DNA of 64,000 bases from Arthrobacter sp. 35W (GTDB taxonomy: Bacteria; Actinomycetota; Actinomycetes; Actinomycetales; Micrococcaceae): NCBI RefSeq assembly GCF_000482545.1, contig NZ_KI519455.1, forward strand, positions 248,001 through 312,000, given 5' to 3'. The notes beneath the pieces were generated by a model, which saw only the letters and a list, made by a program, of their open reading frames with translations, was not told where the DNA came from and searched no databases. Below are positions 22,075-30,444 of the stretch, piece after piece; the stretch's first letter is position 1; every line of letters starts with the position of its first letter. The position numbers and the translations under genes are program-made.

Positions 22075-23619
22075 ATGGACATCAATGAGGGCGGCCCCCA
22101 GCGGCCGCAGGAACCCAGGAACACGCACGACGGCGGCACCGAACCCGGCGTTGGGCAGGCACCGCCCGCTCCCGGCCGCCAGGGCGGGGCCCCCGCCGCA
22201 GGAGCGCCCGGTGGATATGGATATGCGGGTGGCCCGGCCCCGGCACCCGCCGCTGCCGTGGGCGCCGGCTTCTTCGGCTGGCTGCGCGGGCTGGGCGTGC
22301 GCCGCGGCTCCGAGCGCTGGATCGGCGGCGTGGCGAGCGGCCTGGCAGAGCGCTGGGGCATCGACCCCGTCATTGTGCGCGGCCTGATTGTGCTGCTCTC
22401 GCTCTTCTTCGGCGTCGGAGTGCTGGCGTACGGACTGGCCTGGGCGCTGCTGCCGGAACCGGACGGACGCATCCACGCCGAGGAGGCCCTGCGCGGGCGC
22501 TGGAGCACCGGCATGACCGGTGCTGTGGTGTTCACCGCACTGGGCCTGCTGGGTCCGGGGCGCGGACTGGTGTTTGGCGGCAACGACGGCTGGTTCCCGT
22601 GGCCGCTGTTCTGGATCGCTGGCATCGTCGGCATCATCGTCTGGGCCGTCAACCGGGACAAGAACCGCAACGGAGCCGCCACCGGTCCGGGCCGGCCGAT
22701 GGGAGCCTCCATGGGCGCCCCGCCGCCCCCGGCACCCCCGTACACGGCGTGGTCCGCCGGCGCACAGGGCACCATGCCCCCGCAGGCGCCGCCCACGGCA
22801 CCTCCCATGCCGCCGGCTTCCGGGCAGGGTCCCTGGAATGGAACATCGTCCTTCACCGCCACCGCCGAACGCGTGGGCCACGGCATCAACGACTGGTCCC
22901 AGCGCACCCTCGGCCCTGAGGGCCCGCTGGGTCCGAACGGCGCCCTTGGCCCCAACGGCCCGTTGGCACCGCGGCGCCACCCGCGCTGGGGGGCCGGCGC
23001 CGTCGCCCTTTCCCTGGGGCTGGCCATCCTGGCCGGCGCGGGCGTGCTGCTGCTGGACTCCGCGGGGCTGATCGCTCTGGGCGGCTACGCGGTTGCCACC
23101 GCCTTTGCCACTGCGGCGGCGGTGCTTGGCCTGGCCGTGGTGGTCGCCGGCCTGCGGGGTCGGACCTCCGGTCTGCCGGGGTTCCTGTCCCTGATGGCCC
23201 TGCTGGTGGCGATCGCCCTGAGCGTGGTCCCCACGGCCGGCTCGTGGTCGCTGGCCCGGAGCCAGAACTGGGCGCCGTCGTCCATCTCCGCCGCCGGTGA
23301 CGGTTTCTCCATCGCCATGGGCCAGGGCTCCCTGGACCTCTCTGCACTGGGCGATTCCGCCCCGCTGCCGGAGCGCACGGTGGTTCCTGTCAACTTCGCC
23401 GCCGCCGAGGTGGAGATCACGATCCCGTCGAACATCCCCGTTGTCGTCCAGAGCGAAGTCGCCGCCGTCTCCATCTCGTACGACGGCGAACGCAGCAACG
23501 GCGTGGCCGTGGGCACGGGCAGCACCACCACCCTGAACCCGGAGGCCAAGGGGCCGGCGCTGGTGCTGCAATTGCGCGGCGCCGCCGGGTCCATCAACAT
23601 CGCCACCACCCAGAAGTGA
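22075..23619 (+). CDS. PspC-domain membrane protein, LiaF-like C-terminus
   Basis: A 514-residue protein divergent from the PspC kinase. Residues 1-70 are Pro/Gly/Ala-rich; a PspC domain with RWIGGVASGLAERWGIDP lies at about 78-130. Two to three membrane segments and a second Pro-rich stretch (200-260) follow, then three more membrane segments (about 310-390). The last 120 residues are soluble and beta-rich, like the LiaF/toast-rack domain. The likely role is sensing or buffering envelope stress with the adjacent two-component pair. A tandem PLGPNGALGPNGPL motif occurs near residue 285. Confidence 0.75.
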   Translation: MDINEGGPQRPQEPRNTHDGGTEPGVGQAPPAPGRQGGAPAAGAPGGYGYAGGPAPAPAAAVGAGFFGWLRGLGVRRGSERWIGGVASGLAERWGIDPVIVRGLIVLLSLFFGVGVLAYGLAWALLPEPDGRIHAEEALRGRWSTGMTGAVVFTALGLLGPGRGLVFGGNDGWFPWPLFWIAGIVGIIVWAVNRDKNRNGAATGPGRPMGASMGAPPPPAPPYTAWSAGAQGTMPPQAPPTAPPMPPASGQGPWNGTSSFTATAERVGHGINDWSQRTLGPEGPLGPNGALGPNGPLAPRRHPRWGAGAVALSLGLAILAGAGVLLLDSAGLIALGGYAVATAFATAAAVLGLAVVVAGLRGRTSGLPGFLSLMALLVAIALSVVPTAGSWSLARSQNWAPSSISAAGDGFSIAMGQGSLDLSALGDSAPLPERTVVPVNFAAAEVEITIPSNIPVVVQSEVAAVSISYDGERSNGVAVGTGSTTTLNPEAKGPALVLQLRGAAGSINIATTQK

Positions 23620-23627
23620 AGGACGCC

Positions 23628-23933
23628 ATGACCAACCAACCAGCCTCCGATGCCCCGTTCCCGGAGCATGAGAACGACACCGCCCGCCTTGACACCAGCA
23701 CGTTCGACGACGCTGGATTCACCAAGACCGCCGCAGAGCCCGAGTCCCCGTCGCCCCTGGTCGGGACCATGGTCTGGGGACTCGTGCTGGCCGCACTCGC
23801 CGTACTGACCATCGTCGCCCGGCAGGCCGGACTGGTCCTGGACCTGGGCCAGATCCTGATCTGGCTGCTGCTGGGCGCCGGAGTGGCCATGGTGGTGGGC
23901 GGCGCCGCCAGCCTGGCCCGCCGAAAGAAGTAG
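23628..23933 (+). CDS. Small two-TM membrane protein of the PspC operon
   Basis: A 101-residue protein with an acidic N-terminal half and two membrane segments (about 46-67 and 72-93), ending ARRKK, so the C-terminus is probably cytoplasmic. ATG 23628 is chosen because GAAGGA precedes it, only 8 nt after the upstream stop; a GTG overlapping that stop is a less likely start. No known family is recognised. Cotranscription suggests a part in the same envelope-stress module. Confidence 0.75.
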   Translation: MTNQPASDAPFPEHENDTARLDTSTFDDAGFTKTAAEPESPSPLVGTMVWGLVLAALAVLTIVARQAGLVLDLGQILIWLLLGAGVAMVVGGAASLARRKK

Positions 23934-23977
23934 ACAGCCCTGCCGCCGGCCGACTGGCTGCCGCGGGCGGCATCCCC

Positions 23978-24024
23978 GACGGGGGCAGCACGTGTCCACC
24001 AAACGGGCACGGGTTGCCCCCGTC
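23978..24024 (+). terminator. Terminator of the PspC operon
   Basis: The 10-bp stem GACGGGGGCA/TGCCCCCGTC contains an inner CGTGTCC/GGGCACG stem with one mismatch. It begins 45 nt after the operon stop. Its 3' arm overlaps the -35 hexamer of the pfkA promoter. Confidence 0.7.
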
Positions 24025-24041
24025 ACATGAGGGTCTAAAAT
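24014..24041 (+). promoter_or_regulatory. pfkA promoter
   Basis: TTGCCC (24014-24019) and TAAAAT (24036-24041) are separated by 16 bp, a good sigma70-type match in this GC-rich genome. The expected leader to the pfkA ATG is about 65 nt and includes AAAGGA about 11 nt before the start. Confidence 0.6.
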
Positions 24042-24114
24042 CACTAGGGGAGCTCAATGGGGTGCTCTGGCCATGACATTCATCTGACTACACATCCCAA
24101 AGGACCCATTTGCC

Positions 24115-25140
24115 ATGAAGATTGGAATTCTCACCAGCGGCGGCGACTGCCCCGGACTCAACGCCGTCATCCGCGGCGCCGTCTTGAAGGGCATCAAGGT
24201 CTACGGCCAGGAATTCGTCGGATTCCGCGACGGCTGGCGCGGCGTTGTCGAGGGCGACATCATGGACCTGCCCCGCCAAAGCGTCCGCGGCATCTCCAAA
24301 CAGGGCGGCACCATCCTGGGCACCTCCCGCACCAACCCCTTCGAAGGCAACGGCGGCCCCGAAGTCATCAAGGCCCACATGGACCGCCTCGGCATCGACG
24401 CCATCATCGCCATCGGCGGCGAAGGCACCCTGGCCGCCGCACGCCGCCTCACCGACGCCGGCCTGAACATCGTCGGCGTGCCCAAAACCGTGGACAACGA
24501 CCTGGACGCCACCGACTACACCTTCGGCTTCGACACCGCCGTGCAGATCGCCACCGAGGCCATCGACCGCCTGCGCACCACCGGCGAATCCCACCACCGC
24601 TGCATGGTCGCCGAGGTCATGGGCCGCCACGTCGGCTGGATCGCCCTGCACGCCGGCATGGCCACCGGCGCCCACGCCATCCTGATCCCCGAACAGGCCA
24701 CCTCCCTGGAACAGATCGCCACCTGGGTCAACGAGGCCCACGAACGCGGCCGCGCACCCCTGGTCGTCGTGGCCGAGGGCTTCGTCCCGGACCACCAGGA
24801 CTCCCCGCACTCCGAACGCGGCCTGGACGCCTTCGGCCGCCCCCGCCTGGGCGGCATCGGCGAACAGCTCGCCCCGCAGATCGAGGCCATGACCGGCATC
24901 GAAACCCGCGCCACGGTGCTGGGCCACATCCAGCGCGGCGGCGTGCCCAGCGCCTTCGACCGCGTCCTGGCCACCCGCCTGGGCATGGCCGCCATCGACT
25001 CCGTCGTGGAACAGCGCTGGGGCACCATGGTGTCCCTGAACGGCACCGAGATCGAACACGTCCCCTTCGAAGAGGCCCTGGGCAACCTGAAGACCGTCCC
25101 CCAGCACCGCTACGACGAGGCCGCCATCCTCTTCGGCTGA
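24115..25140 (+). CDS. pfkA: 6-phosphofructokinase
   Basis: A 341-residue PfkA-family enzyme phosphorylating fructose 6-phosphate in glycolysis. It shows ILTSGGDCPGLNAVIRG, GGEGTLAAA, PKTVDNDLDATDYTFGFDTA and GHIQRGGVPSAFDR. The phosphoryl-donor positions are Gly in GGEGT (ATP-type) and Lys in PKTVDND (more usual in pyrophosphate enzymes). This mixed signature is known from ATP-dependent actinobacterial Pfks, so ATP use is inferred. It is monocistronic, with its own promoter, and GC-rich repeats follow. Confidence 0.93.
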   Translation: MKIGILTSGGDCPGLNAVIRGAVLKGIKVYGQEFVGFRDGWRGVVEGDIMDLPRQSVRGISKQGGTILGTSRTNPFEGNGGPEVIKAHMDRLGIDAIIAIGGEGTLAAARRLTDAGLNIVGVPKTVDNDLDATDYTFGFDTAVQIATEAIDRLRTTGESHHRCMVAEVMGRHVGWIALHAGMATGAHAILIPEQATSLEQIATWVNEAHERGRAPLVVVAEGFVPDHQDSPHSERGLDAFGRPRLGGIGEQLAPQIEAMTGIETRATVLGHIQRGGVPSAFDRVLATRLGMAAIDSVVEQRWGTMVSLNGTEIEHVPFEEALGNLKTVPQHRYDEAAILFG

Positions 25141-25180
25141 CCCGGCCTCACTTGCCGGCCCGTCCGACCGCAAGTCCCCA

Positions 25181-25247
25181 GTCGCTCCCACAGCCCACAA
25201 GCTCGCCGCGGGTCCCTCGCGGCTGTGGGCCCACCCGTCGCTCCCAC
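25181..25247. repeat. Degenerate GC-rich tandem repeat
   Basis: GTCGCTCCCAC occurs at 25181 and again at 25237 (56-bp spacing), with GCTCGCCGCGGGTCCC and GGCTGTGGGCCCACCC between. The sequence clearly resembles the 58-bp units at 19687-19799. The parts CCCACAGCC and GGCTGTGGG can also form a hairpin after pfkA. Confidence 0.65.
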
Positions 25248-25339
25248 CGGCCCGGACAATCGCTCCAGGGTCATCTTCAACGCTGCCGCTGTTTGGGCGT
25301 CCCCTTCGGGGATCCCCGAACGGCGGTAGCGTTGTCTGC

Positions 25340-26038
25340 ATGAGCTTTGATCCGCGCAGCACCGCCATCGTCCACCTTGCCTGGGAACGGCGGTTGGGCC
25401 TGGCCGACGGCGCCCTGGCTGCCGCCGGGGGCACCCGGCTGGTGCACGCCGTCGACGGCGCACGCTCCGTAACGTTCCTGCGGCTCTGGGGACAACCGGT
25501 GCTGGCGGGTCCGGCGGAGGTGCTGGCGGCCGCCGCGGACGTGGCCGACGACGATCTGGCGGACCACGCCACGCTGCTGGCCCTCACCCGCGGCCTGGGT
25601 GGAACGGGGCTCGGCACGGCGTCGCTCTATGTTGCAGACGATCTTCCGCTGCTCCAGCCCGCTGCGGAGATCACCGTCAGCCACGGAAACCCCGAGGCCG
25701 TGCTGCTGGAATCCCGCTGTCCCCCCGATGATGCCAACGAGGTGCACCTGGCCCAGCTGGAGCACAAGTTCACGGTGATGGTCGAGGACGAGCCAGTGGC
25801 CTGCGGCGCGTACACCGAATGGCAGGGGTTTCTGGGCTCGCTCGGCGTACTGGTGGCTCCGGACTACCGGCGCCAGGGGCTGGGCCTGCTGGCGGCGTCC
25901 ATCGCCGCCCATGAGGCGCTGGCCTCCGGGCTGGTGCTTCAATGGCGCTCGGACATCTCCAACATCGCGGCCAATTCCCTGGCCCGCGCGCTGAGCCTCA
26001 GCTGGGCCGGGACGCAGACGTCGGTGCGTCTGGGCTGA
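25340..26038 (+). CDS. GNAT family N-acetyltransferase
   Basis: A 232-residue protein with a GNAT fold in the C-terminal half: CGAYTEWQGFLGSLGVLVAPDYRRQGLG contains the acetyl-CoA loop, seen here as APDYRRQGLGLLAAS. The N-terminal 120 residues are an unassigned Ala/Leu-rich domain. The substrate is unknown. Its 3' end overlaps the 3' end of the opposite-strand MFS gene by 41 bp. Confidence 0.7.
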   Translation: MSFDPRSTAIVHLAWERRLGLADGALAAAGGTRLVHAVDGARSVTFLRLWGQPVLAGPAEVLAAAADVADDDLADHATLLALTRGLGGTGLGTASLYVADDLPLLQPAAEITVSHGNPEAVLLESRCPPDDANEVHLAQLEHKFTVMVEDEPVACGAYTEWQGFLGSLGVLVAPDYRRQGLGLLAASIAAHEALASGLVLQWRSDISNIAANSLARALSLSWAGTQTSVRLG

Positions 26039-27524
26039 GCTCCCCGCCGGGCTGTGCCACCGAGACTTCTGCAGCCTGTTCCACGGGGCGTGGCTTGGCG
26101 AAGAACACCGCCGCCGCCGCTCCGAGCAGCACCACCGCCGCCGGCAGCAGGATGGATTGGCCCATGGCCGTGGAGAACCCGGCGTGCAGGGCCGGCGGAA
26201 GCGTGCCGGCGAACTCCATGCCGGAGCTGCCCGCTGCGGCAGCGGGCAGCTCCGCCGCCAGACGCGACTGGATCAGCGCGGCAATGGCGGCGGAGCCCAG
26301 CACCGAGCCGATGAGCCGGGTGGTGTTGTAGACGCCGGCGCCGGCCCCGGCCTCGCGGGGGGACAGGTTCCGGGTGGCGGTGGTGGCCAGCGGCGCCCAG
26401 ATCCCGGAGGAGGCGATGCCGGTGAGGGCGCTGGGCAGCAGGAACATCCAGATGGACATGTCAGGGGTCATCAGCAGGGCGTTCCAGGCCAGCGCCACGG
26501 CCATCAGCAGCAGCCCGGTGGTGGCGATGTAGCGCGGGTTCACCCGGTCCACCAGCTTGCCCACCACGGGTGCCAGCACACCGGCCAGCACCGCCATCGG
26601 CACCAGCATCAGGGCCGATTGTGTGGGGGTCAGGCCGCGCACCAGCTGGTAGTAGAAAACGAGCGGCAGGGCCATCGCCGTCATGGTGAAACCGACGGTG
26701 GTGATGGCGGTGTTGGCCAGGGAAAAGTTGCGGTCGCGGAACAGGTGCAGTGGCAGCAGCGGCTCACCCTTGTTCAGGGCCTGCCAGAGGACGAAGAGCC
26801 CCAGCACCACGATGCCGGCGATGATCAGGCCCCACACGGTGACGGGTCCGGTGATGGTGCCCCAATCGTAGGTGGCGCCCTCCTGGATGCCGAAGACGAG
26901 CAGGAACATGCCCGCCGCGCTGAGCAGGACGCCGGGGATGTCGAATGTGTGCGAATGGACGCTCAGGGTGGGGACCAGCCGCCAGGCCAGCACGAACCCG
27001 ACGATGCCCACCGGAACGTTGACGAAGAAGATCCATTCCCAGCCCAGCGAATCAACCAGCACGCCGCCCAGGATCGGGCCCACCAGCATGGCCACGCCCG
27101 CCGTCGCACCCCACAGCCCCATCGCGGGGCCGCGCTTGTCCGGCGGGAAGACGCGGGTGATCACGGCCATGGTCTGCGGTGTCATCAACGCCGCGCCAAA
27201 GCCCTGGACGGCACGGGCGGCGATCAGCATGCCGACATCTGCCGAGAGCCCGCACCACAGCGATGCCAGGGTGAAGACAACCAGCCCGATCAAGTAGATC
27301 CGTTTGGGGCCGAACCTGTCCCCCAGCCGGCCTGTGACCAGCAGCGGCACGGCATAGGCCAGCAGATAGGCGCTGGTCACCCAGATGACGGCGTTGATGT
27401 CCGTCCGGAGGCCTTCCATGATCTTCGGATTGGCCACCGACACGATGGTTGTGTCGATCAGGATCATGAAGAACCCGACCACCAACGACCACAGTGCGGG
27501 CCACGGTTTTGCGACATGTTCCAT
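25998..27524 (-). CDS. MFS multidrug exporter, DHA2 (EmrB/QacA) family
   Basis: A 508-residue transporter with about 14 membrane segments. DHA2 signatures include FFMILIDTTIVSVANP in the first helix, GRLGDRFGPKRIYLIG in the loop between helices 2 and 3, and GPILGGVLVDSLGWEWIFFVN at motif C. The likely role is proton-driven efflux of hydrophobic compounds. ATG 27524 has AGGAAC 5 nt upstream. No dedicated regulator is adjacent. The last 14 codons overlap the convergent GNAT gene. Confidence 0.88.
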   Translation of the reverse strand: MEHVAKPWPALWSLVVGFFMILIDTTIVSVANPKIMEGLRTDINAVIWVTSAYLLAYAVPLLVTGRLGDRFGPKRIYLIGLVVFTLASLWCGLSADVGMLIAARAVQGFGAALMTPQTMAVITRVFPPDKRGPAMGLWGATAGVAMLVGPILGGVLVDSLGWEWIFFVNVPVGIVGFVLAWRLVPTLSVHSHTFDIPGVLLSAAGMFLLVFGIQEGATYDWGTITGPVTVWGLIIAGIVVLGLFVLWQALNKGEPLLPLHLFRDRNFSLANTAITTVGFTMTAMALPLVFYYQLVRGLTPTQSALMLVPMAVLAGVLAPVVGKLVDRVNPRYIATTGLLLMAVALAWNALLMTPDMSIWMFLLPSALTGIASSGIWAPLATTATRNLSPREAGAGAGVYNTTRLIGSVLGSAAIAALIQSRLAAELPAAAAGSSGMEFAGTLPPALHAGFSTAMGQSILLPAAVVLLGAAAAVFFAKPRPVEQAAEVSVAQPGGELSPDAPTSASRPS

Positions 27525-27585
27525 GCTGTTCCTTTTTCCGGTGCGGACTACCTGTGGAAATCCTGGAAAACCATGTGCAAAGCCG

Positions 27586-28701
27586 CTAGCGCGGTGCGCG
27601 CAGGAATCCGGTGGCGCGGCCGACCACCTGGCCGGCGTCGGGGGCCACGATGACCTCCTGGGCGGCAGCGTACTGCTCGCCATCGTCCTCGACCGTCAGC
27701 TCCGCCTCGGGGTCCACAGTGCGCTTGACGACCGCCAAGGCGATGGGGCCCATCTCGTAGTGCTGGGCCACGGAGGTCACGGTGCCCACCGTACGCCCGC
27801 CAACCGACACGGCGCTGCCGGGGGCCGGCAAGGTGTGCTGCGAGCCGTCCAGCTGCAGGAACACCAGCCGGCGCGGCGGATGGCCCAGATTGTGCACGCG
27901 GGCGACGGTTTCCTGGCCCTTGTAGCAGCCCTTGGACAGGTGCACGGCGGTGCGCAGCAGGTCCAGCTCGTGTGGAATGGTCTTTTCGTCGGTCTCGGCG
28001 CCGCGGCGGGGGCGCCAGGCGGCAATGCGCAGCGCCTCAGCGGCCCAGACGCCGGCCAGGGGGCGCTCACCCACGGTGGCCTCAAGCTCGGCGGCGGGCA
28101 CCAGGTATTCAAACCAGCTCCGCTCCCGCCCCGGGTGTCCGTCTTCGGGGACGACGGCGTAGCTGTAGCCGCCGACTGCGACCTCGGGCCACGGATCCCG
28201 CCAGCGCAGCAGGGCATCCCATTCGGGCACTTCGTGGGTGCTGCCGAGGACGGCAAAGCCGGCGGAGACGTCCGCGACCTCCACGCGCAGCATGAACTTC
28301 ATGGAGGTGAGCCAGGCGGCGAGGGGTGCGGCCTCGTCGTTCTCGACGATCAGCCAGGTGGTTTCGCCGTCATCCAGCACCCGGGCGTCGTACTCGATCC
28401 GGCCCTGGATGGTGAGCAGCAGCAGCTCGGTGCCGACGCCGGGCGCCAGATTCGTCAGCTGCTGGGAGGAGAGGGTGTTGAGCCAGCTGAGCCGGTCGGG
28501 GCCGGACACCGTCACCACGCCGCGGTGGGAGAGGTCGACGACGGCGGTGGCTGCGGCTCCGTGCACCCCCGCCAGCAGACGCTGCTCGCGGATGGGGTCG
28601 GAGTAGTGCGCGGCGACGCCGGCATCCAGGCCACCGGCCTCGACGGCGCCATGGCGCTGCAACAGAGGGCTCTTGTAGGTCATAGCGTTGCCAACATCCA
28701 T
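27586..28701 (-). CDS. YgfZ/GcvT-type folate-binding protein
   Basis: A 371-residue protein of the YgfZ (IbA57-like) family, tetrahydrofolate-binding proteins that help assemble or repair certain Fe-S enzymes. The signature KGCYKGQETVAR, with its conserved cysteine, is near residue 265, and LSHRGVVTVSGPDRLSWLNTL is near the N-terminus. ATG 28701 is used; an ATG six codons in has GGATG upstream and is an alternative. It lies 61 nt upstream of the MFS gene, on the same strand. Confidence 0.88.
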   Translation of the reverse strand: MDVGNAMTYKSPLLQRHGAVEAGGLDAGVAAHYSDPIREQRLLAGVHGAAATAVVDLSHRGVVTVSGPDRLSWLNTLSSQQLTNLAPGVGTELLLLTIQGRIEYDARVLDDGETTWLIVENDEAAPLAAWLTSMKFMLRVEVADVSAGFAVLGSTHEVPEWDALLRWRDPWPEVAVGGYSYAVVPEDGHPGRERSWFEYLVPAAELEATVGERPLAGVWAAEALRIAAWRPRRGAETDEKTIPHELDLLRTAVHLSKGCYKGQETVARVHNLGHPPRRLVFLQLDGSQHTLPAPGSAVSVGGRTVGTVTSVAQHYEMGPIALAVVKRTVDPEAELTVEDDGEQYAAAQEVIVAPDAGQVVGRATGFLRAPR

Positions 28702-28772
28702 TCCGGGGTGGGTATTCCCACACCGGTACTGCGTGGGCGGTAGCGGGGCGGCCGGACACCGGCCGGGAAAAC

Positions 28773-29372
28773 CTAGGGCTGCTTGGCCAGTGCGGCGGAG
28801 GCGTGCGCCTCAAGTTCCTTGCCGTTGGCTGCGACATCCCAGCGCCAGTACAGATCGCCGTTGACCAGCCCGAAGATGCGCGTGGCGGCCGAGTAGTCCT
28901 TGGATCCGGCGCCGCGCATGACGGCGTCGGTGGCCAGCTGGATCTGCGGGCCCTTGATCTGGCCGTAGTACAGCTCGGCGATGCCGCCGGGGTGCACGAT
29001 GGTGGCCGTAATGTCGAAGCCGCCGTCGGCATTGCGCAGCTTCTCGACGTCGTCGGCGGTCGTCAGTGCGGGGACGATGCCGGCCGGAATCAGCCCGGGG
29101 CCGCCGTCGGCGTCGTTGAGCTTGCGGTCCAGCGCCCAGAAGCCGGTTTCGATCGACAGCGGGCGCAGCACTGTGCCCTCATCGTCCGTCAACCAGCTCT
29201 CGGCCGTGTAGTGCAGGAACGGCTGGCCATTGGTGGTGAAGGTGACAAGCTGCTCGAAGTGCTCGTCCTCCGCCTCGCCGGAGCCAAGGCGGCCCTTGCC
29301 GCGCCAGCTGCCCAGCAGCCAGGACAGGGGCACCAATTCGGGCGTCAGATCCGTGGGGATTTCAATGGGCAT
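28773..29372 (-). CDS. Nitrobindin-like heme protein (FABP-like, DUF1794)
   Basis: A 199-residue beta-barrel protein of the nitrobindin family, which binds ferric heme and can isomerise peroxynitrite to nitrate. The family motif G-x-W-x-G-x-G is visible as LLGSWRGKGRLG near residue 20. A His before the C-terminus (usual heme ligand) is present as LEAHASAALAKQP. It is followed by the YgfZ-like gene after 71 nt, suggesting a small redox/Fe-S-related cluster. Confidence 0.85.
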   Translation of the reverse strand: MPIEIPTDLTPELVPLSWLLGSWRGKGRLGSGEAEDEHFEQLVTFTTNGQPFLHYTAESWLTDDEGTVLRPLSIETGFWALDRKLNDADGGPGLIPAGIVPALTTADDVEKLRNADGGFDITATIVHPGGIAELYYGQIKGPQIQLATDAVMRGAGSKDYSAATRIFGLVNGDLYWRWDVAANGKELEAHASAALAKQP

Positions 29373-29418
29373 GACGGAACCTCACACGTTGTAACGGGAC
29401 GATGCGCGGGGTGAGCGC

Positions 29419-29532
29419 TTACTTCTGGCCCTTGAACAGGCGCCAGACAACCAGACCGGCAAACCAGGCCATGGCGACGCTGGCAACAACCAGCAGGCAG
29501 ATGAAGAAGATTTCCAACCCAAGTACAGACAT
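29419..29532 (-). CDS. 37-residue single-pass membrane peptide
   Basis: A short frame of 38 codons begins with ATG 29532, preceded by AGGATGG, and ends with TAA. The peptide starts MSVLGLEIFFICLLVV, has one hydrophobic segment (about residues 4-30), and ends with the basic tail WRLFKGQK, so a cytoplasmic C-terminus is expected. It lies between the multi-pass membrane protein gene (31 nt upstream) and the nitrobindin gene (46 nt downstream), on the same strand. Codon composition is GC-biased as in neighbours. The function is unknown. Confidence 0.6.
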   Translation of the reverse strand: MSVLGLEIFFICLLVVASVAMAWFAGLVVWRLFKGQK

Positions 29533-29562
29533 GCCGCCATCCTATCGTGATCTTTTGCGTCG

Positions 29563-30297
29563 TCAGGTGATCAGTAGTTTATCGATGAAATACACCAGTG
29601 CGCCCAACGAGGACACCGGCGCCAGCCCCATGGCCAGCGCCCCCGGGACCGAGCGCGGCGCCCCGGCCAGGGATGAGAGCTTGCGGAAGGCCATCACGAT
29701 GGCGGCCACCACGGCGGAGACGACGGCGGCCGGGAGCAGGGAGAAGTCCGTCAGCACCATGGCGGCGAGGGGTCCGGCCAGCGTGGCCAGGACCATGCCA
29801 AGGGGCGCAACAATCCTGTCCGGCCAGCGGAGCAGCCCCACGCCGAGGGCCACGAGGGCGGCCACACCGGTGACCAAGGTCATGCCGCCGTCGCCCGTAA
29901 AACGGTGGGCGGCAATCCAGCCTGCCCCCATCGCGGACATGGCGACGCCGGCTCCGGCACCCAGGGTGGATTCCAGCCGGTGGATCTGGCCGGTGCCGCG
30001 CACCAGCTGGACGGCAAACACCGAGCCAATGCCCAGCGCAATGAAAATCGGGGCCTGGTCAAGATACCCGGGGCCGGCGGTGAACGCGGCGCCGACGGCG
30101 GAGCAGGCGCCCGCGAGCGCAATGATGACGCCGAGCGTCTTTTTTGCCGGAATCCCCAGATAGTGCGGCCAGCCCAGACCGAAGAGGGCAGCCACGAGGA
30201 CGGCCACGCCCAGCCGGACGCCGGGGGCGCTGTAGGAGCCGCCAATGACGGCCGCCAGGGCCACGATCGGCGCGAGGCCGACAATCCATGTCTTCAC
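29563..30297 (-). CDS. Multi-pass integral membrane protein
   Basis: A 244-residue hydrophobic protein with about seven to eight predicted membrane segments and very short loops, starting MKTWIVGLAPIVALAAVIGG. No signature of a known transporter family is recognised; it resembles unnamed permease-like proteins of Micrococcaceae. It is head of the run that continues with the 37-aa peptide and is divergent from the GlnR-like regulator. Confidence 0.75.
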   Translation of the reverse strand: MKTWIVGLAPIVALAAVIGGSYSAPGVRLGVAVLVAALFGLGWPHYLGIPAKKTLGVIIALAGACSAVGAAFTAGPGYLDQAPIFIALGIGSVFAVQLVRGTGQIHRLESTLGAGAGVAMSAMGAGWIAAHRFTGDGGMTLVTGVAALVALGVGLLRWPDRIVAPLGMVLATLAGPLAAMVLTDFSLLPAAVVSAVVAAIVMAFRKLSSLAGAPRSVPGALAMGLAPVSSLGALVYFIDKLLIT

Positions 30298-30444
30298 TCC
30301 TCAATCCTGCCTTAACGTTTGCCCATTGCTGGTGGGTCTTGCCGGTACACTGTGGATCAACCCTTCCACCGTGTGGATCCGCATTCTGGAGCGGCACGAT
30401 GGGGATGACGCTCAAAGATGCGCCCTACGCACTTTGGAGGAACC

